A DNA stretch of 23,925 bases from a virus. The first letter of the stretch is position 1. The number at the start of each line of letters is the position of its first letter. A model generated the notes under the pieces. The model was not told the DNA's origin. It searched no databases and saw nothing but the letters and a program-made list of their open reading frames with translations. The stretch is taken from the IMG/VR virus record IMGVR_UViG_3300047483_000108, positions 1 to 23,925 of that record; one strand, given 5' to 3'. Shown piece by piece: positions 22,501-23,925 of the stretch. The position numbers and the translations under genes were made by a program.

Positions 22501-23925
22501 ATGGCAAATAGAGTTCTTTTAAAGAAGTCATCGGTTTCTAATCGTGTTCCTGTTGAGGCAGATTTAGAATATGGTGAACTGGCACTAAACTACGCAGACG
22601 AAAAATTATACTTCAAATCTTCGTCTAATGCGATCAAAGCATTTAAGGTAACACAGTCTCAATTAACTATTGGAACTGGTTTAACTGGCACATCGTACGA
22701 TGGCACCAGTGCTGTTACTATCGCTATTGATTCTACAGTTGCTACTCTAACTGGCTCGCAGACCTTAACAAACAAGTCTCTAACTTCCCCTGTAATTTCT
22801 GGTGGTACAATCAATAATGCAATTATTGGTGGTACAACTGCAGCTGCTGGTTCTTTCACTACTCTAAACGCTTCTGGTAACTCAACATTATCTGGAACAG
22901 TTCTTTTAAATAACGGTAGTGGAGATGAAGGTGGTGAGATACGTTTTGCAGCACCTGCCACAAACTCATCGTTGAATGGTCCAGTTGCAATTGACGTTTA
23001 TCAGAATAAACTACGTATCTTTGAAACCACAGGTAGCAACCGTGGTGTCTACATCGACTTAACTGCAGCTGGTGGTAGCGTAGGTTCTAACCTACTTGCT
23101 GGTGGACAAACTGTTATCTTAAGTGTTGCTGGTGATACTGGTACAGACCAAGTAGATCTAGGTAGCGATACACTAACATTCGTTGGTGGCACAGGATTAA
23201 CATCGGCAGTGACAAACAATACAGTAACTCTTAATATAGATTCTACTGTTGCCACTTTAACTGGTACTCAAACACTAACAAATAAGACTATCACATCTGC
23301 AACAGTAGATGGTAGTGCGACTCAATTTACCAACACGACAGATGCCACAGATTCTGTAACTGCACCAGTTACATTCGCTGGTGGTGTTGGTATCGCTAAA
23401 AAGTTATTTGTTGGTAGTGACTTAGATGTTTCTGGTAACTTACAGATTGACGGTAACTTAGTAGTAGGTGGTTCTACAACCACTGTAACAGCACAAAACT
23501 TAGCTGTTACAGATAACATGTTATACTTGAACCAAGCTATCATGTCAACAGTGACCAATGCTGTTGGTAATGGCTCTACTGTAACATATACAACCAGCGG
23601 TCACAATTACCTAGTTGGTATGACAGTGACGATCACTGGGGTTAATCCAACTGCATATAATCTTTCTAATCAGATAATTACTGCAGTTTCTGGTAACAAC
23701 TTCACAATTAGTAACGCAGCTACAGGAACATATGTTTCTGGAGGTACTGCTCGTGCTAAATCTAATGCCAACCCAGATTTGGGTTTTGCTTTTGGTTATA
23801 ATGATGGCACTTATCACCATGGTGGATTCTTTAGAGATGCAACAGATGGTATCTTTAAGGTATTTAAGAATTATGGTCCAGAACCAGATGATTCTCCATT
23901 TATTGATACAGCACATGCAACATTC
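22501..23925 (+). CDS. Tail fibre protein, 3' truncated by window edge
   Basis: The frame stays open for all 475 codons to the window end. The ATG at 22501 follows TAAGG (22489-22493); an ATG at 22496 is in another frame and stops quickly. The N-terminal head (ANRVLLKKSSVSNRVPVEAD, then YGELALNYADEKLYFKS) is a common marine phage fibre head. Two QTLTNK motifs (about residues 82 and 258) and a FAGGVGIAKKLFVGSDLDVS module follow, then a GGSTTTVTAQNLAVTDN block near residues 322-340. Residues about 349-423 form an inserted beta domain (VTYTTSGHNYLVGMTVTITG, closing with TGTYVSGGTARA), after which LGFAFGYNDGTYHHGGFFRD resumes the usual fibre pattern. No clear late promoter lies in the short gap before it, so read-through or an unrecognised promoter may supply it. 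Confidence 0.85.
   Translation, partial: MANRVLLKKSSVSNRVPVEADLEYGELALNYADEKLYFKSSSNAIKAFKVTQSQLTIGTGLTGTSYDGTSAVTIAIDSTVATLTGSQTLTNKSLTSPVISGGTINNAIIGGTTAAAGSFTTLNASGNSTLSGTVLLNNGSGDEGGEIRFAAPATNSSLNGPVAIDVYQNKLRIFETTGSNRGVYIDLTAAGGSVGSNLLAGGQTVILSVAGDTGTDQVDLGSDTLTFVGGTGLTSAVTNNTVTLNIDSTVATLTGTQTLTNKTITSATVDGSATQFTNTTDATDSVTAPVTFAGGVGIAKKLFVGSDLDVSGNLQIDGNLVVGGSTTTVTAQNLAVTDNMLYLNQAIMSTVTNAVGNGSTVTYTTSGHNYLVGMTVTITGVNPTAYNLSNQIITAVSGNNFTISNAATGTYVSGGTARAKSNANPDLGFAFGYNDGTYHHGGFFRDATDGIFKVFKNYGPEPDDSPFIDTAHATF

Overview
The window looks like part of the late structural region of a T4-like, contractile-tailed bacteriophage, probably from an aquatic host and related to the marine cyanophage or pelagiphage T4-like group. 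The reasons are these. Every gene lies on the + strand and is packed end to end with 1 to 60 base gaps. The first gene ends like the T4 baseplate wedge protein gp8. The second is a 2078-residue DUF4815-type virion protein of the kind found in cyanomyoviruses. T4-type late promoter octamers (one perfect TATAAATA) precede genes. Most remaining genes encode modular tail fibre proteins. The host cannot be fixed from this stretch.

Layout. (1) Positions 3-7356: the 3' end of gp8, the giant DUF4815-type protein and a 72-residue coiled-coil protein. (2) 7358-10974: two fibre genes with the same N-terminal attachment motif. The first ends in a gp12-like tail collar domain with a His-x-His-x-His motif. 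(3) 10987-19066: the most unusual part. Three genes encode proteins of about 690-910 residues, each with N-terminal carbohydrate-binding-like modules followed by seven RCC1-type blades, which suggests a closed seven-bladed propeller. They are interrupted by an unrecognised 177-residue gene and followed by a small cupin. The third propeller protein also carries a lectin/SPRY-like domain inserted inside its first N-terminal module. (4) A hairpin terminator at 19084-19115 closes this unit and a perfect late promoter at 19134-19141 opens the next. (5) 19166-23925: two small virion-type proteins, an 893-residue beta-helical fibre protein, a second hairpin terminator, and the 5' part of another fibre gene that runs off the window.

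Working together (inference): gp8 and the DUF4815 protein form the baseplate periphery to which fibres attach. The collar fibre, the repeat-rich fibres and the propeller proteins would form adhesion structures with different receptor specificities. The small proteins between them may be adaptors, assembly factors or decoration proteins. No tRNA, CRISPR array, insertion sequence or stretch over 300 bases without a gene was seen.
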